Below, in pieces: positions 7,190-15,266 of a DNA stretch of 35,721 bases (its first letter is position 1; each line of letters opens with the position of its first letter). The position numbers and the translations under genes were made by a program. Under the pieces are notes generated by a model. It worked only from the letters and a program-made list of their open reading frames with translations, made no database searches and had not been told where the DNA came from. The stretch comes from CAZDVQ01 sp964508975 (GTDB lineage Bacteria; Bacteroidota; Bacteroidia; Chitinophagales; Saprospiraceae), in assembly GCA_964508975.1 (NCBI GenBank), contig CAZDVQ010000047.1:1-35721 (forward strand). Direction: 5' to 3'.

Positions 7190-8392
7190 ATGAAACAGCC
7201 CTTAACCCTACTCCTTTTTTTGAGCATAATCCTGTCGCAAGCCTGCCAATCAGGCAATACCGATAGCCAAGCAGCAGATGCCACGGCCCAAAATGCCGAA
7301 AACGCTGAGCCAGATACTTATATTGTGACCGTAGAAAACCTACGCCTGCGCGAAACACCATCGTTGAAAGGTAAAGTGATTACCACCATCAAAGAAGGCG
7401 CAGAGCTTACCTACCTTAAGGAACGTTCAGAACATAAAGATACCGCCACCTTGCGGGGTGTAAAATACGAAGAGCCTTGGTACAAAGTTAAAACCGCCGA
7501 GGGTAAAACGGGTTGGGCTTTTGGCGGTGCCATCAGGGCCGTTCACAAAACGGGCAGCAGCACAAGCGATGCCACAGGCCTAGACGAAGCAGCCTTGGCA
7601 GCCTTGTTGACCAGCATACAGAAAGCCAATTTCAACGACTTGAAGGCTGCCAGTGCTTTAATTGCGAGTATCAAAGCTGACTTACCCAAGGTGTCGAAAG
7701 GTCAGGGCGACCAGATATTCTGGGCTTTTTATGATTACCTCCAAAATTGTAGCTCGAAAGAATTGGTCAAATTTTATGACCGTAACCCACTGAGCAACGA
7801 TCAATACAATAAAATCATGGATGCCGTCTACACCAGGGGCAATGGAAAAATGGGACCAGACATGAACACCAACGACTATACCAAGTCTTTAGCAGCGGCA
7901 GGTATTACTTTCGGTGCAGCAGAAGGCAGCCTTTTCTTGCAGGAAGACCCCGATTTTTTGATTAATACCTTTAACGCTTACGTATCGCCAGAAGTACAGA
8001 AATGGCTGGAAGGCAACCGTGTCGAAGTGTTGGTACCCGCCGCTGAAGATGGTGGATTGACCATTGAACCAGCTGACTTGGTTAAACGCTTAGAGTTTTG
8101 GGACAATTTCTTGGAGACCTACCCCAACGCTAAAAAGTCTGACGATGCGAAATTTATCCGGGAATCATACCTCCGCTCTTTGTTTGCCGGCATGGACAAC
8201 ACTCCTGCATTTGATTATGATACCCAAGAGATATTGCCTGAATATAAAAAACTAATCCAGGACTTGGCCAAACAAAACAGCGTGTCGGGCCGTGCCGCCG
8301 CAGCATACGTGAAGGTGATGCAAGCCAATAACTGGAAACGCACCGATAAGGTAAACGACTACTTGGCCCGCGAAAAATTTGTGGCGGAGTAG
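7190..8392 (+). CDS. SH3-domain lipoprotein
   Basis: A 400-residue lipoprotein with signal MKQPLTLLLFLSIILSQAC (Cys19 lipidated) and an Ala/Asp/Glu-rich linker. A bacterial SH3 domain covers about 43-118 (VTVENLRLRETPSLKGKVIT, EEPWYKVKTAEGKTGWAFGG). The remaining 280 residues are mostly helical and of unknown family (DFLINTFNAYVSPEVQKWLEG, WDNFLETYPNAKKSDDAKFI). Bacterial SH3 domains generally bind cell-wall peptides, so a periplasmic or surface wall-associated role is likely but unproven. The protein at 29640 has the same plan (lipobox, SH3, helical tail) and the shared EEPW-K-KTA-G--GW block, so the two are probably paralogues. It starts one base after the plug gene, and its stop abuts that of the convergent methyltransferase. 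Confidence 0.85.
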   Translation: MKQPLTLLLFLSIILSQACQSGNTDSQAADATAQNAENAEPDTYIVTVENLRLRETPSLKGKVITTIKEGAELTYLKERSEHKDTATLRGVKYEEPWYKVKTAEGKTGWAFGGAIRAVHKTGSSTSDATGLDEAALAALLTSIQKANFNDLKAASALIASIKADLPKVSKGQGDQIFWAFYDYLQNCSSKELVKFYDRNPLSNDQYNKIMDAVYTRGNGKMGPDMNTNDYTKSLAAAGITFGAAEGSLFLQEDPDFLINTFNAYVSPEVQKWLEGNRVEVLVPAAEDGGLTIEPADLVKRLEFWDNFLETYPNAKKSDDAKFIRESYLRSLFAGMDNTPAFDYDTQEILPEYKKLIQDLAKQNSVSGRAAAAYVKVMQANNWKRTDKVNDYLAREKFVAE

Positions 8393-8977
8393 TTACTTCC
8401 GCATATGAACGAACAACTCGTTACCCTGCCGTGGTTTGATAGAATTGCGGCAGGGTTCTATTTTTATAGCCGAGAAATATGGCTCGAAATAAGCCAGGTA
8501 CTCATCGATATCCCCGCCAAATGGAGGGCCGTCAAAGGGGAATTCTACCCCGAACAAAACGCCTACCAGCTGACCGCCCGGTTTGAGTAGACTCGCTGTT
8601 TTAGCGGCATATTGCGGCCTCAACGTTCGGTCGATGGCACAGAAGAAAGTCTGTTCTACAATATAGTCGAAAGGCTCAAGCTCAAGTTTGAAAAAATCGG
8701 CTTGGATCAATTGCGCTGCGGGTATATCAGGCACGCGTGCTTGCAGTTGCTGTAGGGGCAGTGCCGACCAGTCGCAGGTGTAAACATGTTTAAACCCCTG
8801 CTTGAATAGCCATTCAGATTCATGTCCGTTTCCGGCACCAGGTACCAGTATCCGGGCATCCTTGTTGGGTACTTTTTCAAAAAACTCGGTGATGGGAGGC
8901 GTGGCTGCGCCAGTATCCCAGCCAGTTTCCTGTTGTGCGTAGCGTTGGGTCCAGTAATCGGCATCTAGTATGCTCAT
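8393..8977 (-). CDS. TPMT-family SAM-dependent methyltransferase
   Basis: A 194-residue class I methyltransferase of the thiopurine S-methyltransferase-like family. It opens with DADYWTQRYAQQETGWDTG (family-typical W residues), then has the SAM loop ILVPGAGNGHE at 43-53, the acidic strand YTCDWS, QADFFKLE, and FDYIVEQTFFCAIDRTLRP, where TPMT proteins have EQTFFCAL. The closing PPFGGDIDEYLAYFEPYF also fits. The natural acceptor of bacterial homologues is not settled; thiol, selenium or tellurium compounds are candidates from the family. It is the last gene of a three-gene minus-strand operon, 12 bp behind the membrane protein. Confidence 0.88.
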   Translation of the reverse strand: MSILDADYWTQRYAQQETGWDTGAATPPITEFFEKVPNKDARILVPGAGNGHESEWLFKQGFKHVYTCDWSALPLQQLQARVPDIPAAQLIQADFFKLELEPFDYIVEQTFFCAIDRTLRPQYAAKTASLLKPGGQLVGVLFGVEFPFDGPPFGGDIDEYLAYFEPYFSAIKIEPCRNSIKPRQGNELFVHMRK

Positions 8978-8989
8978 GCAAGGCGAGGA

Positions 8990-10063
8990 TTAGAACTGTT
9001 TGAAAATCATTTCGATAGGGCCAAGCTTGAAAAAGCGCAACCAGAGCCAAGCAAAAACAATAATGACCAAGGTTAGAAAGAAGGCGTAGGTGCCCAACAT
9101 GGTAGTGTGGCCCGCAAAGAAAGTCCCTGACAGGAACATACCGGGCACGATGTGTAGGGTATAGGCTGTGTAAGGCATGCGACCCACCGCCAGGATGGGT
9201 TCTAGATATTTACTTTTAAGCCCTAGCTTCTCTAAAACTACCACGCAGGTCAGTATACCTACAATGGCTATACAACCTGCTGATACCACGAATAGTGGCC
9301 CAGGAGGGTAGTGGTGGATAGATATGTAAGGGAGTATCTCTGTAAAGCGTGCAGATGCAAAACTTTCAGCTCCAAGATTGTAAAACAGTTGCGACAATAA
9401 GCTAGCGATAACCGCAAAGGCACCCGCGTAAATGATAACCCTGTTGCGTTGGGCTTCATTCTGAATATCAAGACGGCCGAGCCACACACCAGCAAAGGCA
9501 AAAGCAGCCCAGGGGAAAACAGGGTAAAAACCGTTGTAGAAGAAGCGGGCCAGTACTTGTAATGGATTTTGCACGGCGAGCGTGTTCCAATCGGGCTGGG
9601 CATAGGGAACACCCAACAAGGCCAGAATCGGGAAGCCAATGATAAACACCGATACAATGATGAGCAATGAACGCCTAGAGCGGTGAATACCAATGATGCC
9701 CAAGAAGATAAATAAACCGGCCATGCTCAAAATTTCGGGTGGCCAGAGGAAAGCCAGGATGAGCCCAAGCAAGATTAAAAACAGGCCCCGCCGTACCAAC
9801 GAGCGTTGTTTTTGGTTTACAGGTGCCAAATCGGCAATGTAGCGTTCATCCTGGGTGTACAAGGTTACCGTAGCCCCGATGAGGATAAAGAATGCTGCCT
9901 CTGCATGCCCTGAAACCAGGTCGATGAACCATTGCATCGTAGCGCCTGGCTGGAAACTATAAGCCTTGAAATAATCAATGAATATGATGAATAATATAGC
10001 AAGGCCCCGGGCTAGGTCGTAGCCTGGGATGCGTTGAGGAATTTGTTGTTTTACTGTGTCCAT
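8990..10063 (-). CDS. DUF418-like multi-pass membrane protein
   Basis: A 357-residue protein with about nine or ten hydrophobic segments. It begins IPQRIPGYDLARGLAILFII, the pattern 'R..g.D..RG.Ai' shared by DUF418/DUF1624 and other membrane acyltransferase-like proteins. It ends LRFFKLGPIEMIFKQF, like the GPxE block that closes DUF418 proteins. The conserved VGRMPYTAYTLHIVPGMFL block near 290-310 carries the family's histidine. These proteins are thought to move acyl groups across or at the inner membrane, but the substrate is unknown. It sits between the SpoU methylase (6 bp upstream) and the TPMT-type enzyme. Confidence 0.8.
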   Translation of the reverse strand: MDTVKQQIPQRIPGYDLARGLAILFIIFIDYFKAYSFQPGATMQWFIDLVSGHAEAAFFILIGATVTLYTQDERYIADLAPVNQKQRSLVRRGLFLILLGLILAFLWPPEILSMAGLFIFLGIIGIHRSRRSLLIIVSVFIIGFPILALLGVPYAQPDWNTLAVQNPLQVLARFFYNGFYPVFPWAAFAFAGVWLGRLDIQNEAQRNRVIIYAGAFAVIASLLSQLFYNLGAESFASARFTEILPYISIHHYPPGPLFVVSAGCIAIVGILTCVVVLEKLGLKSKYLEPILAVGRMPYTAYTLHIVPGMFLSGTFFAGHTTMLGTYAFFLTLVIIVFAWLWLRFFKLGPIEMIFKQF

Positions 10064-10069
10064 GAGATT

Positions 10070-10600
10070 TTAGTCGAGCCAGGTTTTTGCAAACGACCAG
10101 GCGATGATGCCCGCGCAAACGCTTACGTTTAGAGAATGCTTGGTGCCCAGTTGGGGTATTTCGATGCAGGCATCGAGTAAAGGTAATACTTGGTCGTCAA
10201 TTCCGTCTACTTCATTGCCTAGCACCAGGGCGTAGGCTTGTTTTTGGTCTACTTCAAATTGGTGTAAGGCTATGCTGTCGTCGGTGAGTTCAATGCCTAG
10301 AATCTGGTAGCCCTTCTGGCGGTAATGGGCAATCGCCGTGGCCGTGTCTGCGAAGTGGCTCCAGTACACCGACTCGGTAGCGCCGATGGCTGTTTTCAGG
10401 ATTTCGCGATGCGGCGGTAGGGCTGTAATACCACAGAGGGCTAATTCTTGAAATAAAAAACCGTCGGCAGTACGGAAAACAGAACCTACGTTTAGGCCCG
10501 AACGTACATTGTCTAGGATAAACACCAGCGGTAGTTTACTGGCTTCCTTGAAGGAGTGTAGGCTCAATCTGCCGAGCTCGGCAGGCCCTAATTTGCGCAT
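10070..10600 (-). CDS. SpoU/TrmH-family RNA 2'-O-methyltransferase
   Basis: A 176-residue SPOUT methylase without the N-terminal substrate-binding domain found in TrmH/RlmB. The three SpoU motifs are clear: DNVRSGLNVGSVFRTADG at 30-47 (motif 1, with the catalytic Arg), LVLGNEVDGID at 126-136 (motif 2), and IEIPQLGTKHSLNVSVCAGI at 147-166 (motif 3). It would transfer a methyl group from SAM to a 2'-OH of tRNA or rRNA, though the position cannot be deduced. It leads the minus-strand operon. A TATTTTTG -7 box lies 30 bp upstream of the ATG, back to back with the promoter of the VTT-domain gene. Confidence 0.93.
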   Translation of the reverse strand: MRKLGPAELGRLSLHSFKEASKLPLVFILDNVRSGLNVGSVFRTADGFLFQELALCGITALPPHREILKTAIGATESVYWSHFADTATAIAHYRQKGYQILGIELTDDSIALHQFEVDQKQAYALVLGNEVDGIDDQVLPLLDACIEIPQLGTKHSLNVSVCAGIIAWSFAKTWLD

Positions 10601-10629
10601 GGTCGTTTATTTTTTTGATGCTGGGAGCG

Positions 10630-10637
10630 CAAAAATA
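10630..10637 (-). promoter_or_regulatory. candidate -7 box for the SpoU operon
   Basis: TATTTTTG on the minus strand fits TAnnTTTG exactly and would start transcription about 20-25 nt before the ATG at 10600. No matching -33 TTG was found at 19-21 bp. Confidence 0.45.
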
Positions 10638-10658
10638 GTCAGAAACTTAACTTTAGTT

Positions 10659-10666
10659 TAACTTTG
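10659..10666 (+). promoter_or_regulatory. candidate -7 box for the VTT-domain gene
   Basis: TAACTTTG fits TAnnTTTG, about 46 bp before the ATG at 10713. A similar TAACTTTA lies just upstream. Two -7-like boxes face opposite directions in the same 112-bp gap. Confidence 0.45.
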
Positions 10667-10712
10667 CGCGCTCTTTTAAAGAATTTTACACCCAGAGAGC
10701 CTTTCAAGAGGT

Positions 10713-11285
10713 ATGCAATTATTAAACAAAAAGCGCGTCGTACTGTTTAGCTGGCTATTTTTAGTCCTGGCTGTCACCGTGTGGTGTTGGCTCAATCCGC
10801 AGTACTTAACGCAGGAATATTGGCATGATGCCCTAGAGGGCACTGGTATCATCGCCTGGGTCATTTTTGCCGCTATACTGCTTATACGGGGCTTTTTCTT
10901 GATTCCCAGCACGCCATTTGTCATCGCGGCGGGCATTATATTTCAAGACCAGAGCATCGTGGCTTTTGCTGTAGCGCTTAGCTGTATTGTAATCAGCGGG
11001 GTCATGATTTATAGTTTTTCGGAGTGGTTAGGCTTTGATAGTTATTTCAAAGAAAAATATCCTAAGCAAATCCAGCGCTTACAAAATGTGCTCAGCCGTT
11101 TCGGCACGCCTATCGTGGCCACCTGGTCGTTTACGCCCGTTGTACCAACCGATTTGATCTGTTACGTCGCGGGCACGCTCAAAATGCCTTTTTGGCAATT
11201 CATCCTCGGCCTGGTCATCGGCGAGGGCATTCTGGTGGCGCTATGTATATTCGGCAGCCAGGAGATTTTAGGTTTTTTTGCGTAA
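10713..11285 (+). CDS. VTT-domain (TVP38/DedA-like) membrane protein
   Basis: A 190-residue inner-membrane protein with five or six hydrophobic segments. The hallmark region is IPSTPFVIAAGIIF near 68-81, FSEWLGFDSYFKEKYPKQI in the loop, and FTPVVPTDLICYVAGTLKM near 146-164, which matches the VTT/SNARE-assoc fold where paired re-entrant loops carry Pro-rich FxPxxP motifs. Family members act as lipid scramblases or in membrane homeostasis; the exact role here is unknown. It lies at the left border of the repeat-rich RHS island, and its stop is about 20 bp from the first GC-rich repeat. Confidence 0.85.
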   Translation: MQLLNKKRVVLFSWLFLVLAVTVWCWLNPQYLTQEYWHDALEGTGIIAWVIFAAILLIRGFFLIPSTPFVIAAGIIFQDQSIVAFAVALSCIVISGVMIYSFSEWLGFDSYFKEKYPKQIQRLQNVLSRFGTPIVATWSFTPVVPTDLICYVAGTLKMPFWQFILGLVIGEGILVALCIFGSQEILGFFA

Positions 11286-11305
11286 TTTGAAGGGTTTGAT
11301 TTTTT

Positions 11306-11422
11306 TGGGGCGTTCCCCCTTCGGGGTCGCTGTCCTACGGGGTTCGCTTTGCTCCGTGCTCCGCACCAGCCGCTACGCGGCTGCCCTCCGGCCAGCTAAC
11401 GCAACGGCGGCCTTGGCCGCCG
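11306..11422 (+). repeat. GC-rich hairpin repeat, D-like
   Basis: Consists of short stems separated by CTACG loops: CCCCCTTCGGGG, AGCCGCTACGCGGCT, ACGGCGGCCTTGGCCGCCG. The block GGGGTTCGC-TTGCTCCGTGCT is shared with 35331-35432. It follows the VTT gene immediately and could also act as a transcription terminator region. Confidence 0.7.
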
Positions 11423-11488
11423 TATTTTGTCTGAACTGTGATTTATGTGATTTTTATGATTAATATGCGAGGCTGCTGTGCAGCCTCG
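11423..11488 (+). repeat. truncated C element with substituted hairpin
   Basis: The left half matches the complete element at 15115-15230 (TATTTTGTCTGAACTGTGAT through ATTAATATG). From 11468 the right half, including the second inverted terminus, is replaced by a hairpin CGAGGCTGC-TG-TGCAGCCTCG. The usual flank TGTGCTGATTATTGATGTGC follows. Confidence 0.75.
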
Positions 11489-11527
11489 CGATGTGCTGAT
11501 TATTGATGTGCTAATGTGCTGATTAAG

Positions 11528-11661
11528 GCACGCCAGAACACTACCCGGCCTAGCGATGTGAAGGGCGGCCGTAGGCCGTACCGCAGGGGCGTATGCCCCA
11601 AGGTATGAGCGCTAGCGAACCCGTAACGTAGCGCCGCCACGTAGTGGCGGAGGCCCCAAAA
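11528..11661 (+). repeat. hairpin-mosaic repeat, family B, copy 1 of the C-B module
   Basis: Runs from CACGCCAGAACACTAC through GGCCTAGCGATGTG to AGGCCCCAAA. Internal hairpins are CGGCC-GTA-GGCCG, GGGGC-GTAT-GCCCC, and GCCGCCAC-GTA-GTGGCGG. The same ends and a different set of stems occur at 15267-15386 and 24652-24787. Confidence 0.85.
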
Positions 11662-11743
11662 AGAAGAAATGAGGAAATGAATAAGGGAGTAAATGAGGGT
11701 GGTTTTGGGTGTTTATTTAAAATGATATTCAGCCCAAATGTAC

Positions 11744-11763
11744 AGACGCAATATTTTGCGTCT
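11744..11763. repeat. AGACGCAA hairpin
   Basis: AGACGCAA-TATT-TTGCGTCT forms an 8-bp stem with a 4-base loop. This motif type is a common small extragenic palindrome. It lies 32 bp before the first RHS fragment. Confidence 0.6.
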
Positions 11764-11794
11764 CCGGCCTACAACGGCTGTAAAAATAGCCTCC

Positions 11795-11969
11795 CGCCAT
11801 CGGAAACCTGGTGAAAGACAACACGGAGGGCATAGCCAACATAGCCTGGAACATACAAGGCAAGGTGGACGAGATTACCTACACCGACCCCGCTAGGTCG
11901 GTAACCCGCTACGGCTACGACGTGGGCGGCAACCGCCTGTACAAGGCATCGGGCAGCGAGACGAGCTGG
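11795..11969 (+). pseudogene. RHS fragment (detached YD-repeat piece of the orphan)
   Basis: These 175 bp match 21502-21676 of the full-length RHS gene without indels and with few substitutions. They encode IGNLVKDNTEGIANIAWNIQ and the following residues through SGSET. The frame ends at TAG 11979-11981, shortly after homology stops. The homologue of 21677-22021 (345 bp) is absent and 414 bp of repeat DNA (11970-12383) takes its place. There is no start codon context, so this is a decayed upstream part of the orphan tip. Confidence 0.9.
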
Positions 11970-12019
11970 CGTTCTCTTTAGCTTTTTTAGCGTTTTTGAT
12001 TTTTTGGAGATTTTGATTT

Positions 12020-12123
12020 GGGCGCCCCGCCGCTACGCGTCGGCGGTCCCCTACAGGCGCGCTGTCGCTTGGCGCTACGCGCTGCCGCCTACGGCGGCCC
12101 CTTCCGGGCACCTGGCGCAAGCC
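12020..12123 (+). repeat. GC-rich hairpin repeat D, left copy
   Basis: Begins GGCGCCCCGCCGCTACGCGT and ends CACCTGGCGCAAGCC, with stems GCCG-CTACG-CGTCGGC and GCCGCC-TAC-GGCGGC. A close direct copy lies at 14996-15100, on the other side of the orphan toxin-immunity cassette; 35331-35432 is a more distant relative. Confidence 0.85.
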
Positions 12124-12162
12124 CAGCCCCGTAATCATGGCCTGTACAGTACAAAAAACAAG

Positions 12163-12315
12163 CCCCCCACGCGAGCGTACGCGAGTGGGGGGATGTCACC
12201 TGCGTATGCGCGGTGACAGGGGGGCAGACGGCAGCGCGGGCTAGTTCACAGCGGTATTTTAGGGCTGTATAACCCTCTCCGCACGCGAGTTTACGAGCGT
12301 TTCCGGGGAGAGGGT
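12163..12315. repeat. cluster of three strong hairpins
   Basis: Stems are CCCCCCAC/GTGGGGGG at 12163-12192, TGTCACC/GGTGACA at 12194-12218, and ACCCTCTCC/GGAGAGGGT pairing 12272-12280 with 12307-12315. They sit in the block that replaces RHS coding sequence in the orphan and would strongly hinder transcription or form REP-like structures. Confidence 0.75.
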
Positions 12316-12383
12316 CGCTGCGCAGCAGCGGGGTGAGGCACAAAAAAATCCTAACTCCTAACTCATAACTTCTAACTATAAAA

Positions 12384-13152
12384 GGGGTATCGCTGGCGGG
12401 TAGGAACCTGGCCCCCGGCCAGACGCTGCTGGTGCTACACGGTGTACCGCAAGACCAACAAGTGGTGCAGCAGGTGCTTGAACTCAACGGCCCGATGCTG
12501 CAAAACGTGGACATCCTGTGGCAGACCAACATGCCGATGCCGGAAAGCGGCACGGTGGTACTTGACCTAAAAGCCGGTAGCAGGCGCCACCTGCTGGACG
12601 CGGCACAGCTGGGTAACATCAACAACCCCTACCGTGACCCGCAAACCCTGAACGTGCTGGCCGCCCGCCAGACGGTGCTGACCTGGGCGCAAGATACTGC
12701 CAGCCTGGCCCGTTGGCAGGGCGTGAGTGCCAAGGATTTGAACACTTACCTGGACTTTAACTACAACACACAGCTAGATAAAACACTGAACGAGAGCAGT
12801 TACCGCGAGGGTGCGGTGCTGCTACATCGTGGCACGGCACAACCCCTGGAGCTGATGGACATGGACCACCAGGAGCTGTACTACGCCGAGTTTAGCAGCT
12901 GGGAGTTCGTGGTGGCCGATGGCCCGCGTACCTATGTGCGGGTACGTGGCGCGCGGGTGTACGAGCAAAGCAACCACCTGGGCAACGTTTTGACGACATT
13001 AAGCGACAAGGTGCTTGGTCGTTTGCCGGATAACGCGTATGTTTGTAGCCACTATGAAAGCATAGTGGTATCGGCTACCGATTACTTTCCCTTTGGCTGG
13101 GAGATGCCGGGACGCTCGGTGAACAAGGCTGGGTACAGGTTTGGGTTTAATG
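12384..13152 (+). repeat. long direct repeat, orphan copy (with 22022-22790)
   Basis: A 769-bp direct repeat with constant offset 9638 bp. Comparing by eye I count about 14 substitutions and no indels, that is about 98% identity. A stretch of roughly 400 bp (about 12490-12890) is identical. It encodes the part-domain with LAPGQTLLVLHG and the RHS core up to GYRFGFNG, where homology stops sharply. Confidence 0.9.
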
Positions 13153-14114
13153 GGAAGGAGGCTGACAACGCCTACGGTTCTGGTAGCTACGACTTTGGCG
13201 CCAGGATACATGATGGTAGGATTGGTAGGTGGTTGAGTGTGGATCCGTTGGCGCATAAATACCCTAGCTTTAGTACTTATTGTTCGTCTTTGAACAATCC
13301 ACTTTATTTTATCGATCCAGATGGAGCCGATGTTATTGGATTGGATGAATTGTTCAGCGTTGCCAAACGCGCTGTACCAATTCTGAAAAATGGAAGTACT
13401 ACTTTTAATCGTATTGTGAATGGGTTTGAGCCAGGAGGAGCATTTGAAAAATTAAACCTTGTATTCAGTTCAGCTAAATTAAAGCCAGAAAAAGGAGTTA
13501 TGATTTTTGCAAAAACATCTATTAGTGTGTTATTGAAAAATGGGCAAGTAACTGCGTTGGAAGATTTTACTGGAAATTTTGACGAAGTAGCTAAGATGCA
13601 AATATCTGTATTTTTCAATGATCTTCAAGATGATCCAACTGCAGTAGTCTCTATGGTACATGAGGTTGGAACCCATGTAGAAACCTATGCCCCTTTAGTT
13701 TTGGAAGCATCTGAAAACGAGGATAAATTCAACCAGTTTAGAAATAGTTGGATTGAAAAGGCAGAACAAATCAAAGCAAATCCAACTGGCTATGAATCCC
13801 CCGACCACGATGCTATTGCTTCGGGAACTGCAACAACTTACAATGCTATTCATTCAGAAGTAAAGACTTATCTTCTTGGTTCAGGTGAGAGCCAATTTAA
13901 TTTGCCTGAATATGGTCACGGTAAAATATCACAGATGCCAAGTAACGATAATTACAAAAATAAATATGGAGCAGAGGGGGAAAAGACAGTTATGTTTGCC
14001 CAAAAATTCCCCCAAAAGTTTGAGCAGTACGAACGTCCATACTATACACATGAAGTCATCGATAATTTAAAAAATAGAGAACAAGAACAATACAAACTAA
14101 ACAATGGAAACTAA
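12432..14114 (+). CDS. orphan RHS core fragment with C-terminal toxin-like tip (HExxxH)
   Basis: Headless RHS 3' end. The frame is open only from 12369 (after TAA 12366-12368), and the GTG at 12432 is just an internal Val codon of the parent gene, so there is no native start or secretion signal. Residues 1-240 repeat the full-length RHS core (YEQSNHLGNVLTTLSDK, YPFGWEMPG). The alternative tip then begins with NGKEADNAYGSGSYDFGARI and GRWLSVDPLAHK, the usual core-associated end. The tip (about 290-560) is AT-rich and holds SMVHEVGTHVET with His410, Glu411 and His415, an HExxxH metalloprotease-like motif, and IHSEVKTYL with Glu476 as possible third ligand. The stop overlaps the next gene by 11 bp. 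It is likely silent unless joined to a head by recombination. Confidence 0.8.
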   Translation: MLHGVPQDQQVVQQVLELNGPMLQNVDILWQTNMPMPESGTVVLDLKAGSRRHLLDAAQLGNINNPYRDPQTLNVLAARQTVLTWAQDTASLARWQGVSAKDLNTYLDFNYNTQLDKTLNESSYREGAVLLHRGTAQPLELMDMDHQELYYAEFSSWEFVVADGPRTYVRVRGARVYEQSNHLGNVLTTLSDKVLGRLPDNAYVCSHYESIVVSATDYFPFGWEMPGRSVNKAGYRFGFNGKEADNAYGSGSYDFGARIHDGRIGRWLSVDPLAHKYPSFSTYCSSLNNPLYFIDPDGADVIGLDELFSVAKRAVPILKNGSTTFNRIVNGFEPGGAFEKLNLVFSSAKLKPEKGVMIFAKTSISVLLKNGQVTALEDFTGNFDEVAKMQISVFFNDLQDDPTAVVSMVHEVGTHVETYAPLVLEASENEDKFNQFRNSWIEKAEQIKANPTGYESPDHDAIASGTATTYNAIHSEVKTYLLGSGESQFNLPEYGHGKISQMPSNDNYKNKYGAEGEKTVMFAQKFPQKFEQYERPYYTHEVIDNLKNREQEQYKLNNGN

Positions 14115-14838
14115 AACAATCTTACCACTAGTAGCTTTTTTTATATGTATGTCATGTACATCAATGGCTCAAGTGTATGACATCTATTTCTACACGTATA
14201 ATTATCTTATTACAGAAAAACAAGAGGATAATTTTACCATAATTGACTATAATTCGAATGATACTTTCTATATTAAACCAAATAGTTCATTACCCTTTAA
14301 AGAACAGAAAATGATATTGACGGAATGTACTAAATTGGAAGGCAAATATTTTAAGGAGGAATGGGGGGTTATTTATTGTCCTCCTTACGTGAATTTGTTT
14401 CAAGCTTATGATAAGAACTGCAATATACGTCATGAGTTCCTATATAATTTTACTTTTAGCAGACAAGGGGATAGTATCTTTATTAGCATAGATGGAAATG
14501 ATTTTAAAAGAGATGCTCTTTATGCTGTTCTGAATCAAAGCTATCCCTTTAAACTATTTGATATCACTGTAAATGCGATTAAAACAGATCCCTTCTCCAA
14601 GGTACATTATACTTATAAAGGCTTGTATCCTATGGTAGAAGGTGCTAGCATTGTTTCGTATCACCTCTTTGAACATGCAGAACTGGATATAAAATCAAAT
14701 GTAATTATAAGAAAGCTGGTATATTTGCATCCCAAAACTTACCTACCCATTTATAGTTTTGAAATTTTTGGGGATGAAATTTTTTATGCCACAATTCTCG
14801 TCCCAAGGAAAAACAACTTTAACTTTGAGGGGCATTGA
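14104..14838 (+). CDS. putative exported immunity protein for the orphan tip
   Basis: A 244-residue protein of no family I recognise, AT-rich like the tip before it. It starts METKTILPLVAFFICMSCTS with a likely signal peptide cleaved after SMA (mature QVYDIYFYTY) or a lipobox at the Cys. The body is beta-rich with many aromatic residues (YNYLITEKQEDNFTIIDYN, GLYPMVEGASIVSYHLFEH). The ATG lies inside the last codons of the RHS frame (11-bp overlap), a coupling typical of toxin-immunity pairs. Export would place it in the periplasm or on the surface, where an incoming peptidase might act. The immunity role is inferred from position only. Confidence 0.65.
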   Translation: METKTILPLVAFFICMSCTSMAQVYDIYFYTYNYLITEKQEDNFTIIDYNSNDTFYIKPNSSLPFKEQKMILTECTKLEGKYFKEEWGVIYCPPYVNLFQAYDKNCNIRHEFLYNFTFSRQGDSIFISIDGNDFKRDALYAVLNQSYPFKLFDITVNAIKTDPFSKVHYTYKGLYPMVEGASIVSYHLFEHAELDIKSNVIIRKLVYLHPKTYLPIYSFEIFGDEIFYATILVPRKNNFNFEGH

Positions 14839-14995
14839 TTTAGACAAAAATATTTTTTAGAATATATCCTGAAATATAGTCAATCTGCAGTAGAATTCAA
14901 GGTGTTATCCTTATGTTATTCTAATAAATATTGGAGTTTAAGTACACCGACCTCAAGTTATTAAAAGTAACTTTTTATTAAAGTCCAATAGTTTG

Positions 14996-15100
14996 GGGTG
15001 CCCCGCCGCTACGCGTCGGCAGTGCCCTCCAGGCGCGCTGTCGCTTGGCGCTATGCGCTGCCGCCTATAGCGGCACCTTCCAGGCACCTGGCGCAGGGCC
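14996..15100 (+). repeat. GC-rich hairpin repeat D, right copy
   Basis: Direct copy of 12020-12123 with scattered substitutions (for example GCCGCCTATAGCGGC here versus GCCGCCTACGGCGGC). It follows 157 bp of AT-rich DNA after the immunity gene, in which I see nothing. Together the two copies bracket the orphan cassette. Confidence 0.85.
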
Positions 15101-15114
15101 AAGACCGCGAAGCG

Positions 15115-15230
15115 TTATTTTGTCTGAACCGTGATTTGTGTGATTTTTATGATTAATATGATGGGCAAACTCGGTGTGTGCCATCACTAAAATCAAATAA
15201 ATCAAAGGAATCATAGTTCAGACAAAATAA
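15115..15230. mobile_element. C element: 116-bp inverted-repeat (MITE-like) sequence
   Basis: Perfect 15-bp terminal inverted repeats, TTATTTTGTCTGAAC at 15115-15129 and GTTCAGACAAAATAA at 15216-15230, enclose direct-repeat-like GTGATT/GTGTGATT/ATGATT steps. It has no coding capacity. Related copies are at 24477-24578 (left end shorter) and 11423-11467 (left half only). The 'GTCTGAA...GATT' style is a widespread bacterial extragenic repeat type. Confidence 0.8.
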
Positions 15231-15266
15231 TGTGCTGATTATTGATGTGCTAATGTGCAGCTTTAG

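Noticed and set aside
12089..12625. 178-codon minus-strand open frame
   Set aside because: It is antisense to the RHS core copy plus hairpin DNA; the same antisense frame appears at 21940-22263, so it is a shadow of the coding strand.
11423..15230. Insertion sequence with transposase between the RHS units
   Set aside because: Only non-coding inverted-repeat elements are present; no transposase-like frame with catalytic residues was found.
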